DNA of 64,000 bases, taken from Heterocephalus glaber (taxonomy: Eukaryota > Chordata > Mammalia > Rodentia > Bathyergidae). Every line of letters begins with the position of its first letter. Within the stretch, counting starts at the first letter, position 1. Below the pieces are notes generated by a model. That model saw only the letters and a list, made by a program, of their open reading frames with translations. It was not told where the DNA came from and made no database searches. Positions 1 through 12,380 of the stretch are shown here, in pieces. Location: NCBI RefSeq assembly GCF_000247695.1, contig NW_004624742.1, positions 32,889,332-32,953,331 of the forward strand, written 5' to 3'. Both the position numbers and the translations under genes were made by a program.

Positions 1-648
1 AGACTTTGTTTCCATTTTTTTCTTTTCTCATAATTTTTCCTTTCCCTTCTTTCCTTTCCCCTTCCCCTCCCACTTCCCCTACACCTTTGGACCTTTTCAT
101 CCTATTTCACATTATCAATTATTCAATTTAGTCATTTTAATCCCTATTTACACTTTCAGTTTCTCACCCTAGAGAAACTATTCAGTATTTACACATGTGT
201 GTCCTATTTATTTCACTTAAGAGAATTGCCTCAATGTGCATCCATTTAGCTATAAATGTCTCTAGTTTCTCATTCTTTATGGCTGAGCAGTACTCCATTT
301 TATAAAAAAACCCCACATCTTCTTTATCCAGTTTCCAGTTGATGGGCACTTGGGCTTTCTCCAAGCTTTAGCTATTACTAACTGCTGCTATAAACATGGG
401 TGCACATATATCACTGTGGTATGATTTTAAAAATTCTTTTGGGAAAATACCCAGCAGGGGAATAGCTGGATCAAATCGGGCCTCTAGCCCTAGTTCTTTG
501 AGGTATCTCCACACTGATTTCCACAGTGGCTGCACCAGTCTGCACTCCCACCAGCAATGGAGAAGGGTTCCTTTCTCCCCATACCCCCGCCAGCATTTGT
601 TATTGGTTGATTTCTTGATGTGTTGCCATTTTAAGGTGGAATAAGCCA
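1..648 (-). mobile_element. LINE-1 3' end (ORF2 C-terminus plus 3' UTR), antisense
   Basis: Read on the minus strand, about 649-368 translates to the C-terminal part of L1 ORF2p, with recognisable blocks such as [31 protein letters not shown] and DPAIPLLGI. About 364-182 continues in a shifted frame with MEYCSAIKNEK and an EAILLSEI block. The remainder, down to position 1, is purine-rich on the minus strand (about 30-85), as expected of an L1 3' UTR polypurine tract. The frame break between the two ORF pieces shows a dead, 5'-truncated copy. The 3' end may lie just outside the window. Confidence 0.9.
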
Positions 649-1419
649 CTTCTCAGATGGGGTGTGTGGGACAGTACTTACTAATATGAACCTAACCCTT
701 ATGCTCCTCCAGGTGCTGATAGATTTGCTCCAAGGAGCCATTAAGAAAAGCCACTGATCCAAGGGCTATAAATTAACATCTTCCTCATTCACTGCTCTCA
801 GCAGCTCTTTAGAACCTGGGTAATATTATTCCTTAAAGTAAGTATCATTTTTCTGGGTATTTGTGTTCTATCACTCTCGATTTTCCCATCCTTGACTCCA
901 TTAATAGAATTCTCCTTATTTCCTTTTGTCTTTTATGGCTTTGCAAAGGGCTAATTTGCAGGCAGAATTGCTAATTTTACAGTTGCTTTCTGTTTTGTCA
1001 GCATAAGACTGATTGAAGAGTTATTAATAGAAGAATAGGATTCCCTTTTCACCCGTTTGCTCTTGACTGCAGCAGGAGGTGGGACTCAAATCCATTCTTT
1101 AATAACATTTGTTCTTGAAAGGTCATCATCCAGGTCTTTCAGTTTCCACTAAACTGCAGCAGTATTGGCAGCCACAGCAGCCACTTGTTCCTCCTGAAAG
1201 GCTTCTGGAATTCCTCCAGGTTAATGGTCTTGTGAGGCTGTCATTGAGATCCACCTTGGAGATGAGGTCCCAGGTGGGAAATCCTTTCAGAATCTCAGTA
1301 CATTTTCCAGATAGCAATTTCTAGCCATAAGTATTTGTTAGTGCCCCAGTCACAGTCTGTAGATTCCTGGAGTGGATGCTGAATGTGGATATAGTGGATC
1401 AAAATTTCATGTGATGCTA
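649..1419. other. no gene or repeat recognised
   Basis: This stretch has no convincing coding signal. Short open frames exist on both strands at 1,109-1,324 and 1,126-1,317, covering the same DNA, and I recognise neither. Confidence 0.5.
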
Positions 1420-1730
1420 GTAGCAGACAAGAGATACCAGGGGCCTAAATAAGTGAGAGATTTATTTCTCACAAGTATACATCTTAAAATAGGGGCCTGA
1501 GACTGGTGTACACACCTCACACTGTCCTCAGGGACCCAGAATCCTTCTGCATTTATGCCAGTTTCACTCTCCATTCTCAGGTCAGTCCTGGGTCCAAGAT
1601 ATACCTGATCCTCAGCAGGAATCAGAGCCTGAGGATCAAGAACAAAGGAAAATAGAGCAACTGTCTGGCCATCTCTCAATGAGGTCCTGCAATAATTTTA
1701 TGTTTATAATACCAAGCTGCCAGGGAAGCT
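1420..1730. repeat. probable ancient interspersed repeat, family not assigned
   Basis: A segment reading gagatttatttctcacaag followed about 60 bp later by cctcagggacccagaatcc has the shape of an old dispersed mammalian repeat. I could not name the family. The 90-codon minus-strand frame across it is not recognisable. Confidence 0.35.
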
Positions 1731-1980
1731 GGTAAGCATAGGCCTTTTGCTACCTCCAATGAAAGAATGATTTTGTTTCTAAGGACGAAGCGTACAGTAT
1801 TGGAGAGGCAAGCAGCTTATCCTCCACATAGAACAAAGAGAATGGAAGTGAATTCAACAAACCTTTATTAAGTACCAATTTTGGGTCTAGAAGTGAGAAG
1901 ACAGAAAACTTTCACTCATCCCTTTAAGAAACAGATGCTTGCATACTTTTGGCTCATGTTGTCATCTTAGCCTAGAATAT

Positions 1981-2345
1981 TCCCTCCTTTCTTACTCACT
2001 TAGAAAACTTCTACTCACTATTCATGACTGTTCTCCAATATCACCAGCTCTCTAATGCCTTTCTTAGTTCCCACCATCGGAGTCCAGGAAGAATTCCTTA
2101 ACTGCTTGGTTCTGTCCCTAGGTCACTCTATCCTTACCCAACTTATGCCTTTGATGTCCTTGGGAGTAGTAAGTGACAGTGACAATTGCAGGAGAAATAG
2201 GTAGTGCTGGTTTCAACTTCCACCTAGAAACTTTTGCCCTATGAGCTACAGTTTCTTCTTTCTAGAAAATAGAACATTAAATCTCATCACAAGGGCTTCT
2301 GTGAAGATTAAACAAAATGATATGTGCAAAATGATACGATGGATT
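1981..2345 (+). repeat. L2-like (about 1,981-2,170) followed by MIR-like (about 2,170-2,345) fragments
   Basis: The first part has the pyrimidine-rich texture of the L2 3' region (cttctactcac, ccaccatcggagtccagg). The second ends in a MIR 3' half signature, with ttctagaaaatagaacatt then ggcttctgtgaagattaaa. Both are heavily diverged. Confidence 0.4.
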
Positions 2346-3177
2346 CCCTAATCACCTGGCTGTCCTCTCTCTGTTTATGCCTCTCCTCTTCTGAGGAGTC
2401 ATAGTGCAGTAAGGGCTCTGGTGTAACCTAATCTTCCCTAACTATTGGTTTTGTTTCTGGTGGTGTTTTTTGTTTTTTGTCACATTCAGCTGAAATTTAA
2501 CATACCAATTAATAAAGGAGAGAATTCACAGAATTTATGTAAATTAAAATGTATTAATTATATACTTAAGTAAGATTTAAAATAGAATAAAGCCAAGAAT
2601 TCCTTTGAAGAAGTAAATCAGCCATTAATTCACTTGAGAAAAACAAATGGGAGAAAACACAGCATATAAAATTTGGAATGAAATGAGAAAAAAATATCTT
2701 AAAGTTATAGGGGGAATGATTTCAAATAATATTTCTAAAACTAATGCTTTTAAGAAATTCTGGATGAAAGTGACTACTTTCTAGCAAAACATGCTGATTT
2801 TAAAGTAGATTCATGATAAAATATGATTTTATTTTGTAAATATGGTGCACTGGAAATCTTATCAATCTGCTCATGGGAAATCACCTAGAAATAATTAATA
2901 AAATAAGAAAAATATATTCATAACAATTGAGATCATAAGACTGTAAGTAAAATTCTTAATGATGAGATATAAAGTATAATTGTTCATTTAAAAAGGTAAG
3001 CAAACATTGTAAAAGACAGCTGCCTTTTGTGTATTTATAGACACAAATATTTATTACAGACTACAATATACCTGGAGGAATCACAAGGCATAGGGTCAGC
3101 ACAAGGTGTGAAGTATAAATGGAGACTCACAAACAGCTGAGATCCTCAAATCACTATATCTTTACTAAAAACAGAAA
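2346..3177. other. AT-rich non-coding sequence
   Basis: AT-rich DNA with many short A runs and no open frame of note. Parts may be unrecognisable L1 debris, given the L1 downstream, but I cannot align them. Confidence 0.5.
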
Positions 3178-3268
3178 CAAGGAAGGAAGAGGAAGAGGAC
3201 AGAGTGGCAGGAGGGGAGGACAGAAGAAAGGGAGTTAGGAAAGAAGAGAGGGAGGAGAGGGAGGGCAC
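3178..3268. repeat. purine-rich (GA/GGA) low-complexity tract
   Basis: Nearly pure A/G on the plus strand for about 90 bp (repeated ggaagg, gaggag, agaggga), interrupted by a few pyrimidines. Confidence 0.8.
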
Positions 3269-4429
3269 AATACAGAAAGTTAACTCTTTCAGCCCTGAAG
3301 AAAATACTTCCCACGGAAGCTGTTGCCTACACTGGCAGCATATCCGGCTAAAACTTCAACCTAAGAACTTAATTTAATGCCTGAGGTAAGAGCACTGCCA
3401 GACATTTAAAATAAGCACACACAAGTCTTCTCTTGTAAAATACACGTTCCAAAGAGTTCCCAAAGATAGTGTCCCAGAAAATGTAACTTCACTACAAAAA
3501 TGCACAAATTACACAAAGCACACAAATCACAAAGCAAAACCACGGTAAGTTGGCAAAAAAACACCTCCGGCAAACAGAAAGGAGCAGGTTACACATGAAG
3601 CACGTGTTCTAAGTATGCCTTATATTCTCCATGTACTTAAAAAAGAGGAATTTTTAAGTAAGACCCAAGTAATTACAGTAGCTAAAATTAATTGGAAAAC
3701 TGAAAAAATAACATTATAACCCTAAATGTTAAATATGTAATAATCAAAATTAAAAACTTGGATAATCAGATAATTTAAGATTCAGATATGACAACTAAAG
3801 AGTGATGGAATGACTTGGAGAACATCTCAAGAAAATATTGACAATGTACTATAAATTAACATATGGACAATATAAAACCTGGGAAATAAAATGATCATTT
3901 GTAAAATATTTCTAATTACAGTTGAACCATGAAGAAGGGCGGTTTTCTGATGAGACAGTCAGTCAAGAGGGATTTTTCAACCTTGACAACAGGAGTCCAG
4001 TGAATCACAAGGTGAATAAATGAAACAAACTGACACCTGAACATATTGTAGAAAATATGACAGAATATCAAAGATAAAACCACCTCTAAAGGCAGGTTGA
4101 AAAGCATTAACTCATCTGCCAGGGAACCATTAGAATGGCCCTTGATGTCTCAACTCCATAGCAGAAAATAGAAACAGCAGGAAAAACACATATTTAGGGT
4201 GGCAAGCGAAAACAGCTGCACTTCTCGAGTTGCTTCCCAGAAACTGTATCGCAAGATGGAGGAACAGATACGTTCAGGCAAAACTGTGCAAATGCACTAT
4301 CAAGACACACTCAGTCGAAAGACAGAACATTTTACAATGCTCACATTATTCAGGGGGTGGGCAAAGATATTCATTATAATTTACAACTTATTAAACAGAC
4401 ACTTAAATTTCAAAAGTTGACGACAAAAC
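3269..4429. other. no gene recognised; AT-rich
   Basis: AT-rich non-coding sequence. A 73-codon plus-strand frame at 4,199-4,420 and a 63-codon minus frame at 3,916-4,107 have no recognisable domain. Confidence 0.45.
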
Positions 4430-5290
4430 TAATGGAAACACAGTGCATCAGTTCAACATCTATGGAAATAGGAAAATAGTATGAGAAAAGAAAAATTCAT
4501 CCAAAAGGGGCCAATAAATGAAGCCAAAGAAAAAGTAAAATTATTAATACAAAATAGAAAGCAGAAAAAGACACTGAAAGTAAACCCAAATATATCAGTA
4601 ATATAACAAATACTAATAGATTAAGTTTTCTAACTAAAAACAGAATTTGTCAGATTGAATTTTTTAAAAATATCATTATTTACTATTTAAAAGTGATACA
4701 AATAAAGCATAAAGGCACTAAAAGGTTGAAATGAAAAAGGAAAAATAAGATTTCTCCGGCAAATACTATCCCAAAGCATTTTAATTTGTCATACTAAAAT
4801 TAAGTAAAATTGATATAAAGGCTAAAAACATTTTTAAAAATAGAAGAGATCATCACATAATAATAAAAGTTTTAATTCACCAAGAACTTCAGTTATTCTA
4901 AATCTATGTGGACTTAAGAAGATGCCTACAAAATAGGATGAAATAGGAAGTGGAACTTGAAGTAGAGGTGGATAAATCCCATCCATTAGACCTGTTAGAA
5001 TATTTAACTCAATTTTCTGTGTGAAATTTAACACAAAAAAAATCAAATCAATAAGCATATAGGAAACTTGGACAATACAAGTCACAGATTTGAACTGAAC
5101 ACCTACACACAGAACTGCCTCAGTGTTAGGGAGTACATAAGTGCACAGCCAGACCCTGACTGAGCAATAATGTCCTTGATCATGAAATAGTCTCAAAGAA
5201 TTAAAGAACTCTCACCATACAGACCATATTCTCTGACCACAGCGTAACTGATGCACTGAGAAGTGATTACCAAATATAATTTAACAATGC
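4430..5290 (+). mobile_element. ancient LINE-1 ORF2 fragment, sense
   Basis: Blocks in the order expected of the L1 endonuclease region are visible on the plus strand: aatagattaagttttct then tgtcagattgaattt, aattcaccaagaacttcag, ggtggataaatccc and the hallmark atattctctgaccacag. Many stops and indels mean no intact frame remains. The 120-codon minus-strand frame at 4,834-5,196 is an antisense shadow of this element. Confidence 0.7.
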
Positions 5291-6169
5291 CAATCTGTTA
5301 GATATTCTTACTCTTCCACACCCACATAGCAACACAAGGTAGAGAAAAGCCAAACCCTGCCAATTGGCTTCATTTTGAATTTAGGATCAGTAAATTCGAG
5401 TAGCTTTAAAGCATCCCAGAAATCATGCCAGTTTCACTCTCCTCCCACTCTCTCCTAGGACTGTTCCCATCTGCTTGTCTCTCCACAAACCACACCATCT
5501 ACTCTCATATTTCCTCTCAGCCTAAGACATTTCTTATCATTTCCTTGAGGAAAACCTACTCAATGACTCAGCTGCCCCATTTCCACCCTATGTTTCTTAC
5601 ATCATCAATTTCCCCATCATGCAAACATGAAGCAAATTTCCCATCTCAGGAAGAGATCACGTTTCTTTGACTTCCCATAATAATTCCTTCTTCCATTGCA
5701 CAGAAAAATGTCTTTGTGGTGGCCACAAGAATGTGTCTGGCAGAACTGCTAGGGCAGGAAAAGTGATTAACCAAAAGCTCAGAGCTGTGTTCTGAAATTC
5801 ATCTCTGCCTTTGGACTATGGCTGCTCCTAGCTGTGGACTTCAGTGGGGATACTGAGGCAGCCCATCAGTGGGGAACACAGGACTCCTGAGGGCCAGCTT
5901 TGACTCTGGGGCTCCTTGGCAGCCTGGCAGTAACGTCCTCCAGCTGCATGAAGTTTGTGCTGCGTCTGTGCCTCCTTCCAGCCTTCATGCCTCCGTGCAC
6001 GGTCAGACTTGCATGGCAGTCCTATGGGTCCTTCTCCTCACTCTCTCTAGCACAGATATATTTATTCCCTAACAAAAGCCACGCACATTTAATTCCACCT
6101 TGGAGCCTGATTCTCTGAGGACTCAGACGAACACATTCCTCTGAAGAACTCATTTGCTCATCTCAAATC
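5291..6169. other. non-coding; possible L2-like stretch at about 5,410-5,690
   Basis: The 81-codon plus-strand frame at 5,425-5,670 is rich in Ser/His/Pro, as in L2 3' sequence read out of frame. Elsewhere I see nothing. Two overlapping short frames at 5,869-6,118 are unsupported. Confidence 0.4.
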
Positions 6170-7260
6170 CCTTCCTCCTGTTTTGCCTTGAATTCTTTCT
6201 AGCCAGGTTGGAGGTGAAACCCAAATGCACTGAAACTGTTCTTGTCAAGAGCGCTCATGATCCTAAGATTGCTAAGCTGAACAACTATATCTTATATGCA
6301 GCCTAACTGCCCCACCAGCAGTGTTTGATGTAATCTACCCTTCCCTCTTTCTTTTCCCAACTGGCCTATATGATACACTAAGCTGCATTGTGTTTATAAA
6401 ACTCTCACTTAACTTCACCACTTAAATGTTTTGTAAGCACTTCACAGTTAACCACCCAAACCTGGGAGTCTGGTCTTCCCCCAAATACTACTCACTGCTA
6501 ATCTTCCCCATACCTGTGAATGAAAGGTTTGTCATCTCACTTGCTCATGGCCACAAAACTTTATAATTCATCTTTGATTTGTTATTCTCATGCCTCACCT
6601 TTTATTCATGAGCATATCTGTTCCATTCTACCTACAAAACACACTGAGAATCTAAGCCCCTCTGTCACTGCCGTAATCAAAGTGAATTTCCCATTTTCCT
6701 GAATTAGTGCACCACTACCCTAAGTTATCTCCTTGCTTCCATTCTTGCCTCTCTGTAGTTTAGTCTTAACAACACATCCAAGTGAGCCATTTAGAAAGCA
6801 AGTTAAATAATATCAATTCTGTATTCAGAGGTCTCCATTGGCTTTCAATGTCAATTGCCTACAAAGCTTGTGGGATTTAACCCCCTCCTACACCACCAGA
6901 GCTTCCTGAACTCCCCTTCCATATGTCTGTTCCTTCCTAACCCTACTTGGAAAGCTGTCTTCTTTATTCTTCAAGTATGCTAGCTTCGTGATTTGCAATG
7001 TAGTCCAACCTGCCCCAAATACTCGTCTATCATATATCCCAAAGGTGGCTCTAAGTATCCACTTACATTCTTCAAGTCTCTTTCTGGAGTGAAGGCTGAA
7101 GTTTCTTTAACCAATTCATTTAAATTGCAGTCCATGTGTCATCTAGTACGTGCTGTCACCATGACATCCTTTATTTTTTCCAGAGGACTTTTAAAAACTG
7201 ACATATGTTTCACTTCATATTCTTTTTGGCTAGAATTCTGAGATCAGTTCATTAGCAGGG
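6170..7260 (+). repeat. L2 LINE fragments, sense
   Basis: Long C/T-rich sequence with L2 3'-region phrases, such as tcctgaactccccttcc, tgttccttcctaaccctac and cattggctttcaatgtc, in plus orientation. The copy is strongly diverged with no intact frame. Confidence 0.55.
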
Positions 7261-7279
7261 TGGTTTCTTCTAGGGCACC

Positions 7280-7495
7280 CTTCTGTGCATGGCAGGACGT
7301 CCTCTCCCTGCATCTTCAGATTGTCCTTCCTCTGAGTGTGTGAGTGTTCTGCCCTCCATTCAGAAGATCGCAGCTCAAAAGGTATTAGGACTCATTTTAC
7401 CCTAATTTCCTCTTTCCTGATCCTGTCTTCAAAACCAGTCACATTCTTAGGAGGTGGAGATTAGGACTTCAACATACAAATATTTGATTCCTCCA
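7280..7495 (-). repeat. MLT1-type MaLR LTR fragment, antisense
   Basis: The plus strand shows the reverse complement of the MLT1 5' half: cctgtcttcaaaaccagtc, acattcttaggaggtgg then attaggacttcaacat. These match the order of the usual antisense MLT1 signature. Confidence 0.6.
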
Positions 7496-7625
7496 CCAGA
7501 AAGTCAGCTCCACAGTGGAAGGGGTCTCAGTGAGCTGAGTTCACTGCTGTCTCCAAGCACTAGTCCAGTGATGGGCATGAAGCATGTGCTCACACTCGTT
7601 CAGTGAGCAAATAAAAGAATGGACA
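7496..7625 (+). repeat. L2 3' end
   Basis: It follows the L2 3'-terminal pattern: agctccacagtggaagggg, ttcactgctgtctccaagc, agtccagtgatgggcatg, then a terminal gtgagcaaataaaagaatgg. Confidence 0.6.
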
Positions 7626-8495
7626 TTAGGAACATTCACATTGATTTGTACACATTATCAACAGTAGACTGCATAAATAATGATAAGATTTAAGTAAGAA
7701 GCATACCTTTTAAATTCCACAAGAATGCTATGACAAACTTATTGCGTGTGAAATTATAAAGTCATAGTCTGCTGACATTTCTACTGCAGCAATCAAAACC
7801 TGTGAAACACATTTAAGAAATTATCTAGTTAGAAACTCTGAAGAGCTTTGAAAGCAAGAAAAACTAAAGGAATTGGGGTTCTAGGAGCTGAGGCCCTTTG
7901 TAACGTGAGAGTCCTGACATTTTCTTTCCCCGAGATACAATCCATGCAAAGGGCTCTATGGAGTTAGGAAAGAGCAGGAGGTGCTCAGTGCCTGTGGGAC
8001 ATAGGACAAACAGGAAGTCTGCAGGGCCATAGTGCTGCACAGAACATTTGCTGCACGGGAGAGGATGTGGTCGATAAATCCTGCAAGGTAGGGTAACACT
8101 CCCTGTAACTTTTAGTCTTAGGAGACCGAATCCTGACAGAGGATGAAGATATGCCTAAAATCCACAGCCAGTCTTCTCTCAAGACAATCACGTAGGAGGT
8201 TAAAAGTCTAAGGTCAAAGAAAAGACTTCAATCTGCACTTTTTCAAATCTGAGAATACACTCATTGGTTTCTCAATTAAAACCCAGGAGTGTGGCCCCTG
8301 AGGTGATGGATGGAACAGATCCCCAGGGGCAGTGCAGAGATGGACTGAGGTCAGCAGCAATTTCCCTAGGTGACCAACAGAACCACGGGGAGAAAACAGA
8401 AAGGAAAAACGGGCAAGCCAAAGCTGCACAAGGGTTATGTGCACATGGTCAGCACTTTCCTTACTTATGCTTTGGAGAGCCAAAAGAAAGCAAAA
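7626..8495. other. no gene recognised
   Basis: Non-coding. Frames at 7,985-8,191 and 8,214-8,573 (minus) show no known domain. The 148-codon plus frame starting at 8,264 runs into the L1-derived segment that follows. Confidence 0.5.
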
Positions 8496-9060
8496 GGAAA
8501 GAGACAAAAGAAATATTTGAAGATCTACCTGAAGAAAGTTTAGAAAATATAGGAGCGATAGAGAACAACCCAAGAATCTTAGTGAACTCCAAGGAGGTCA
8601 AAAACTTACCTGACCAAACTCCTAAAACTGAATTAGATCTCTGTGAAAAAAGTGAGGGTGGGAGAGAAAGGCAGATGCTCAGAGAGATGGGGGCAGAGAC
8701 AGGGCTGTAAAAGCAGCCTACAAAGGAGAAATAAGAAGTTGGTAGCAGCCTCTATAACAGAATTCGTGGAAGCCAGAACAGAAAGGGGGATTTTTTTAAA
8801 GTACTGAAAGAAAAATCTCTCAATCTCAAATTTGCACCTGACAAACTTAAAGCCAAAAATAAAGCCAGTATCTGCAATTAAAGAAACATTAAAGGAAATT
8901 ATTCTGTCTGGAAGAAAAGTCCATTTGGAAGAACAAAACTGCAAGATGAAAGTGGAGTAGTGGTAAGAGTATACATCGTAGTTAAACATAGAACAATACT
9001 GACTCTGAAAGAATAATACCTTGCAGAATTTTTAACACTCACAGAAGTAAACAGCAGCCA
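8496..9060 (+). mobile_element. HAL1/L1M-type 5' region fragment, sense
   Basis: The DNA follows the ORF1-proximal part of old L1/HAL1 elements: aaagaaatatttgaagatc, a gaactccaaggagg block, then ggaagccagaacagaaagg, taaagtactgaaagaaaaa and aaagaaacattaaaggaaa, all in canonical order. Most of the 148-codon open frame at 8,264-8,710 lies in or next to this element, so I treat it as L1-derived and not as a gene. Confidence 0.65.
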
Positions 9061-9851
9061 AACCAGCAGGGAAGGTGGTGGAGTCCCACCGCCTTAGGGG
9101 TCTGTGTTCCCTTCAGAGTGGTAACATGTCTCATTGGATGTCGTGGTAATAACTCAAGAATTATGTTGTAATCTCTAGGGTATCTACTGAGAGAATAATA
9201 GAGGTATATTTAAATAAAAATGAATGGAAGGAAATACTGAGTAATTAAAAGTATTTCAAGAGAAGGAAAGCTATAGGAACATGGAACTCAGCACTCTGGC
9301 TCCTGGTGTCACCTCCACAGGGCCCTGACCAGGGCCCCACTGACGGTGGCACGTGCCGAGCCTCCAGCACTGTGAGATTGTTCTCAGTTAGGGTCCACTG
9401 CAGATACACAGTGTTCACGATGATGTACACACTATAGCATGATGTACGACAGGACGTATAAAGGGTGCGCTACACAGGCCCCCAGTGGCCACCTGAGCAG
9501 TCAGAGTAGGAAGGGTACAGAATGACTGTCTGGGCGCTGGGGAGCCCGAGATCCAGGTGCAGGTCAAAGGCCTGGAGCTCACTGGCGAGTCCAGTGTGAA
9601 CCTGTGATGGACAGCTGAAGGGTTCCCCTGGAAGGCTGAAGGAGCTGGAGACCAATGTCCCAGTGGCCTGGCTTTCTGCTTCTTTCCCCTTTTCTCCATC
9701 CAGGCACCAGCCTGCTGCTGGGTGCCACCTACATCCCATCCGAGGGGTCCCCCTCAGGCTGCTGCCTCCACATCAGCCGTGCACAGACTCTCAGAGCTGT
9801 GTTCCGCTAACACTGGGTGTTTCTTGAGCACAACAACCCTTATTGGTTTTA
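9061..9851. other. no gene recognised
   Basis: Moderately GC-rich sequence. Two overlapping minus-strand frames (9,415-9,699 and 9,470-9,739) occupy the same bases with unrelated translations, so neither is supported. Confidence 0.5.
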
Positions 9852-9947
9852 TTTGTTTGTTTGTGTTTTTTTGGTACCAGGGATTGAACTCAGGTCCTTG
9901 CGCTTGTGAGGCAGGTGGTAGAACCACTGAGCTAAATTCCCGGCTCT
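9852..9947 (-). mobile_element. tRNA-derived SINE (type I), antisense
   Basis: Read on the minus strand it has the A-box (TAGCTCAGTGG), the B-box region (GAGTTCAATCCC), a GGTACC-type 3' end and an A-rich tail. It is flanked by an imperfect target-site duplication, acccttattggtttta on the left and acccttcctgtttta at 9,948-9,962. The type I diagnostic stretch around GGTTCTACCACCTGCCTCAC is present with some changes. Confidence 0.9.
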
Positions 9948-10052
9948 ACCCTTCCTGTTTTAACAATGATAATATTGCAGTTTAGTGAAAGGTCATTTTT
10001 TGCTTGTTGTCTGACAGATAACTGTGCGGATATAATGTGACTTAAATAACTG

Positions 10053-10146
10053 GTCCTGGGGTGTAACTCCGGGGTAAAGTGTGCATTTCGCATGAATGAG
10101 GTCCTGAGTTCAATTCCCGGCTCCCAAAGTCAGCAACAACAAAACC
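10053..10146 (+). mobile_element. diverged tRNA-derived SINE
   Basis: A degenerate A-box (TGTAACTCCGGGG) is followed by ggtcctgagttcaattccc, which is a B-box, and a CAACAACAAAA tail. It is older than the other SINEs and has no clear target-site duplication. Confidence 0.65.
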
Positions 10147-10720
10147 AGCTCTCTGCCTCCAAAGCCAGTGCTTTCCCTTCTGCCTGGCGCCAGTGCCCGG
10201 AAAGTCAGAACGGGCGAAGGAGCATGGAGACCTTCACGTTGTTGCGTCGATCAGACACTCCACTCTGTCCGTGGCTGCTCTGGCTTCTGGGAAGCAGGTG
10301 CCAGGTGCTCGCTGCTGTGACCCCGCTGTGACACGGGCTCCAAAGTGCTCACTCACCAGGCATTTGATCTCTGCCGCCTGCTTCTCTAACACAAGCTGGG
10401 GTTCAGAAGTCGGAAACCGGGAATGGTTTCGTCACACTGGCTAAACACTGGTGCAGTCAGGAAAGACGCTGAGCTTATCCTTAAGAATTAGAGCCGCCCC
10501 CCCGCCCCCGGGGGGAAATCCGCTCACTCGGCAGCCTGTGGTTCCCTGAGGGAGGGAAGGGGGCCTGTGCAGCGTCGAGGGCGCAGGAACAGGAAGGGCT
10601 GGGGGCCTCAGTTGCAGCCGGGCTCCACCTGCCTGTGAGCGTCAGAGGCCTAGGAAGCCAGGCACGCTGGAGACCCGAGGGTCGCAGCAGTCAAGCCTGC
10701 CTTTGAGGCTGGATCTGCAA
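10147..10720. other. no gene; GC-rich patch
   Basis: GC-rich sequence with a C/G homopolymer junction at about 10,497-10,515 and scattered CpGs, but not dense enough to call a CpG island by eye. Confidence 0.45.
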
Positions 10721-10721
10721 C

Positions 10722-10965
10722 ATGCTTTACTGTGACAAAATACACTTGACATAAAACCAGTGCTTTTGCCATTTTTCGAGGCACAGTTCGGGGCAGGTGG
10801 GACATTTCCAGTGCTGTGACACTGTCACCACCACCTAGTTCCACAGCTTTCCCGTCATCTCAAGTGGAAACTTGCATCCACTTCCCTCGGTCCCCATCAA
10901 CCACTAATCTCCTCTCTTTCTCTGTGGATTTTCCACGAGAAAGGAAAAGTCCTGCTCCAGTGAGT
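10722..10965 (-). mobile_element. old L1M 3' end, antisense
   Basis: The plus strand matches the antisense 3' UTR pattern of mammalian L1M elements: gacaaaatacacttgacat, ccaccacctagttccaca, caaccactaatctcctctc and ttctctgtggattttcc, all in the expected order. It is truncated and non-coding. Confidence 0.75.
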
Positions 10966-11149
10966 TGCCACAGGCTCCCCATGCCTGGGACAAGGGCCAC
11001 AGTTTGGTTCAGCAGGACCAGATCCGACAGAGCCTTTGAGCCAGGGCCCCAGGTTTCCCAGATACTGGCCTGGCTCTCTCCCTCTCCTCCAAGTCCTTGC
11101 TTCTGCATGCCGACTTGGTGAGACACACGTTGACCATGCTACTCAGAAT

Positions 11150-11395
11150 GGGGGTGAGAGTCCCCTTTGCTCCTGTGGCCTGTGGATTTCACTGCTCACA
11201 CTTATCAGCCCCACCTGATCCAGAGAATCCTGTCTCGTGCTGCCTCTCCTCACTGGCTTACCATCCTGGGGCAGGTGGCATCACTTTGCTCACTGCAGTC
11301 GTCCAGCACCCTGAGCGGTCACGCTGCACCCCGAATACTCAACGGGTATTCAGAGTGGATGGATGAATACTTGAATGGAAGAAACTCTTCCAAGG
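11150..11395 (+). repeat. L2 3' end, diverged
   Basis: An L2-like ending is visible: ctcactgcagtcgtccagc, accctgagcggtcacgc and a terminal gatggatgaatacttgaatg. The 3' half is clearer than the 5' half. Confidence 0.45.
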
Positions 11396-12380
11396 GACAA
11401 TGAGGGCATGCAAATGTCTTTGAAATACTTTGGGGCAGGAATGATCATATTTTCCATGTTTTATTTCTCAAGGATATAGAAATTTTCTCACATTTTCAAG
11501 ACACAGCCAACTGTTCCTCTCCTCCTACAGTCACCTGAATCCAGCACCTCCCCATCCAGCTATCCATAAAGCAAGTGCAAAGAAGCCTTTGCCTTGATTT
11601 TTGATGGATTGCACTGAAATATAGAAACCATGACAGAAACATCTTCCCAAGCCCACATGGTTGGTCTTAGATCTGCACGGCCCTCCATGAACTGGTGGTC
11701 TCCAGGGTGAGGGGTCGTGGGGTTGGAGGGAGAGGGCATTGCTCACATAGTGTGCTTGCTGCCGCCCAGTGAGAACAGCTGGGGAAAGCAATCTGTCTCA
11801 CACAACCTGCCCGGCATGGGCATACCCTTCCCTCATGCTTCAGGCTGCCTCTCCCTGCCACTGTCCTAAGGAAACATTCATTTAATTGCAAACCTCTCTC
11901 TGACATCGTTTCAGATAATAATGCACAGTCTAGAAGAAAGTTTCAGGAAATACATACAGGTACAAATAGAAAAATAATAATCCCCCCAAATTCTCTATTT
12001 AACATTTCTGTGGTTTGGTGAATGTTTCTTCATGTGCACAGGCAGATATATGCATGGCTGGTATCACTACATATTTCAAATACTCAGATATTATTTTGAA
12101 AGCATCACAGATGGCAAAACTACCTTCCAACCCCAAAGCCAGACCAGGCCCTTATGGCAACCTCTGCATTGCATCCTCTTATCTTCTCCTGAGGTTAAGC
12201 ATAAACTTAAATTTATGGGTCTTTAGTTTTGTATTTCCATTTAGAATTTATTATCTAGGTAAACTTATTTTGCAGAATTTGAATAATTTATGCTTAATAT
12301 ACTTTGTGCATCCTGCAAGTTGCTTGTTTTATTCAATAAAATGTGGGTCATGGCTGGTCAATAAAAAAAGAAACCCTGTG
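11396..12380. other. no gene recognised
   Basis: Unique-looking non-coding sequence. The 148-codon frame at 12,015-12,461 ends inside the SINE that follows and shows no domain. Confidence 0.5.

Noticed and set aside
1109..1324. Gln/Pro-containing 71-codon frame as a pseudogene fragment
   Set aside because: An equally long frame is open on the other strand and neither peptide is recognisable.
8264..8710. 148-codon plus-strand frame with charged, Glu/Lys-rich peptide
   Set aside because: From about 8,496 the DNA follows old L1/HAL1 sequence, so the open frame is a transposon remnant.
10490..10720. Possible CpG-island promoter
   Set aside because: GC-rich with a C/G run, but CpGs are too few and the patch too short, and there is no adjoining exon.
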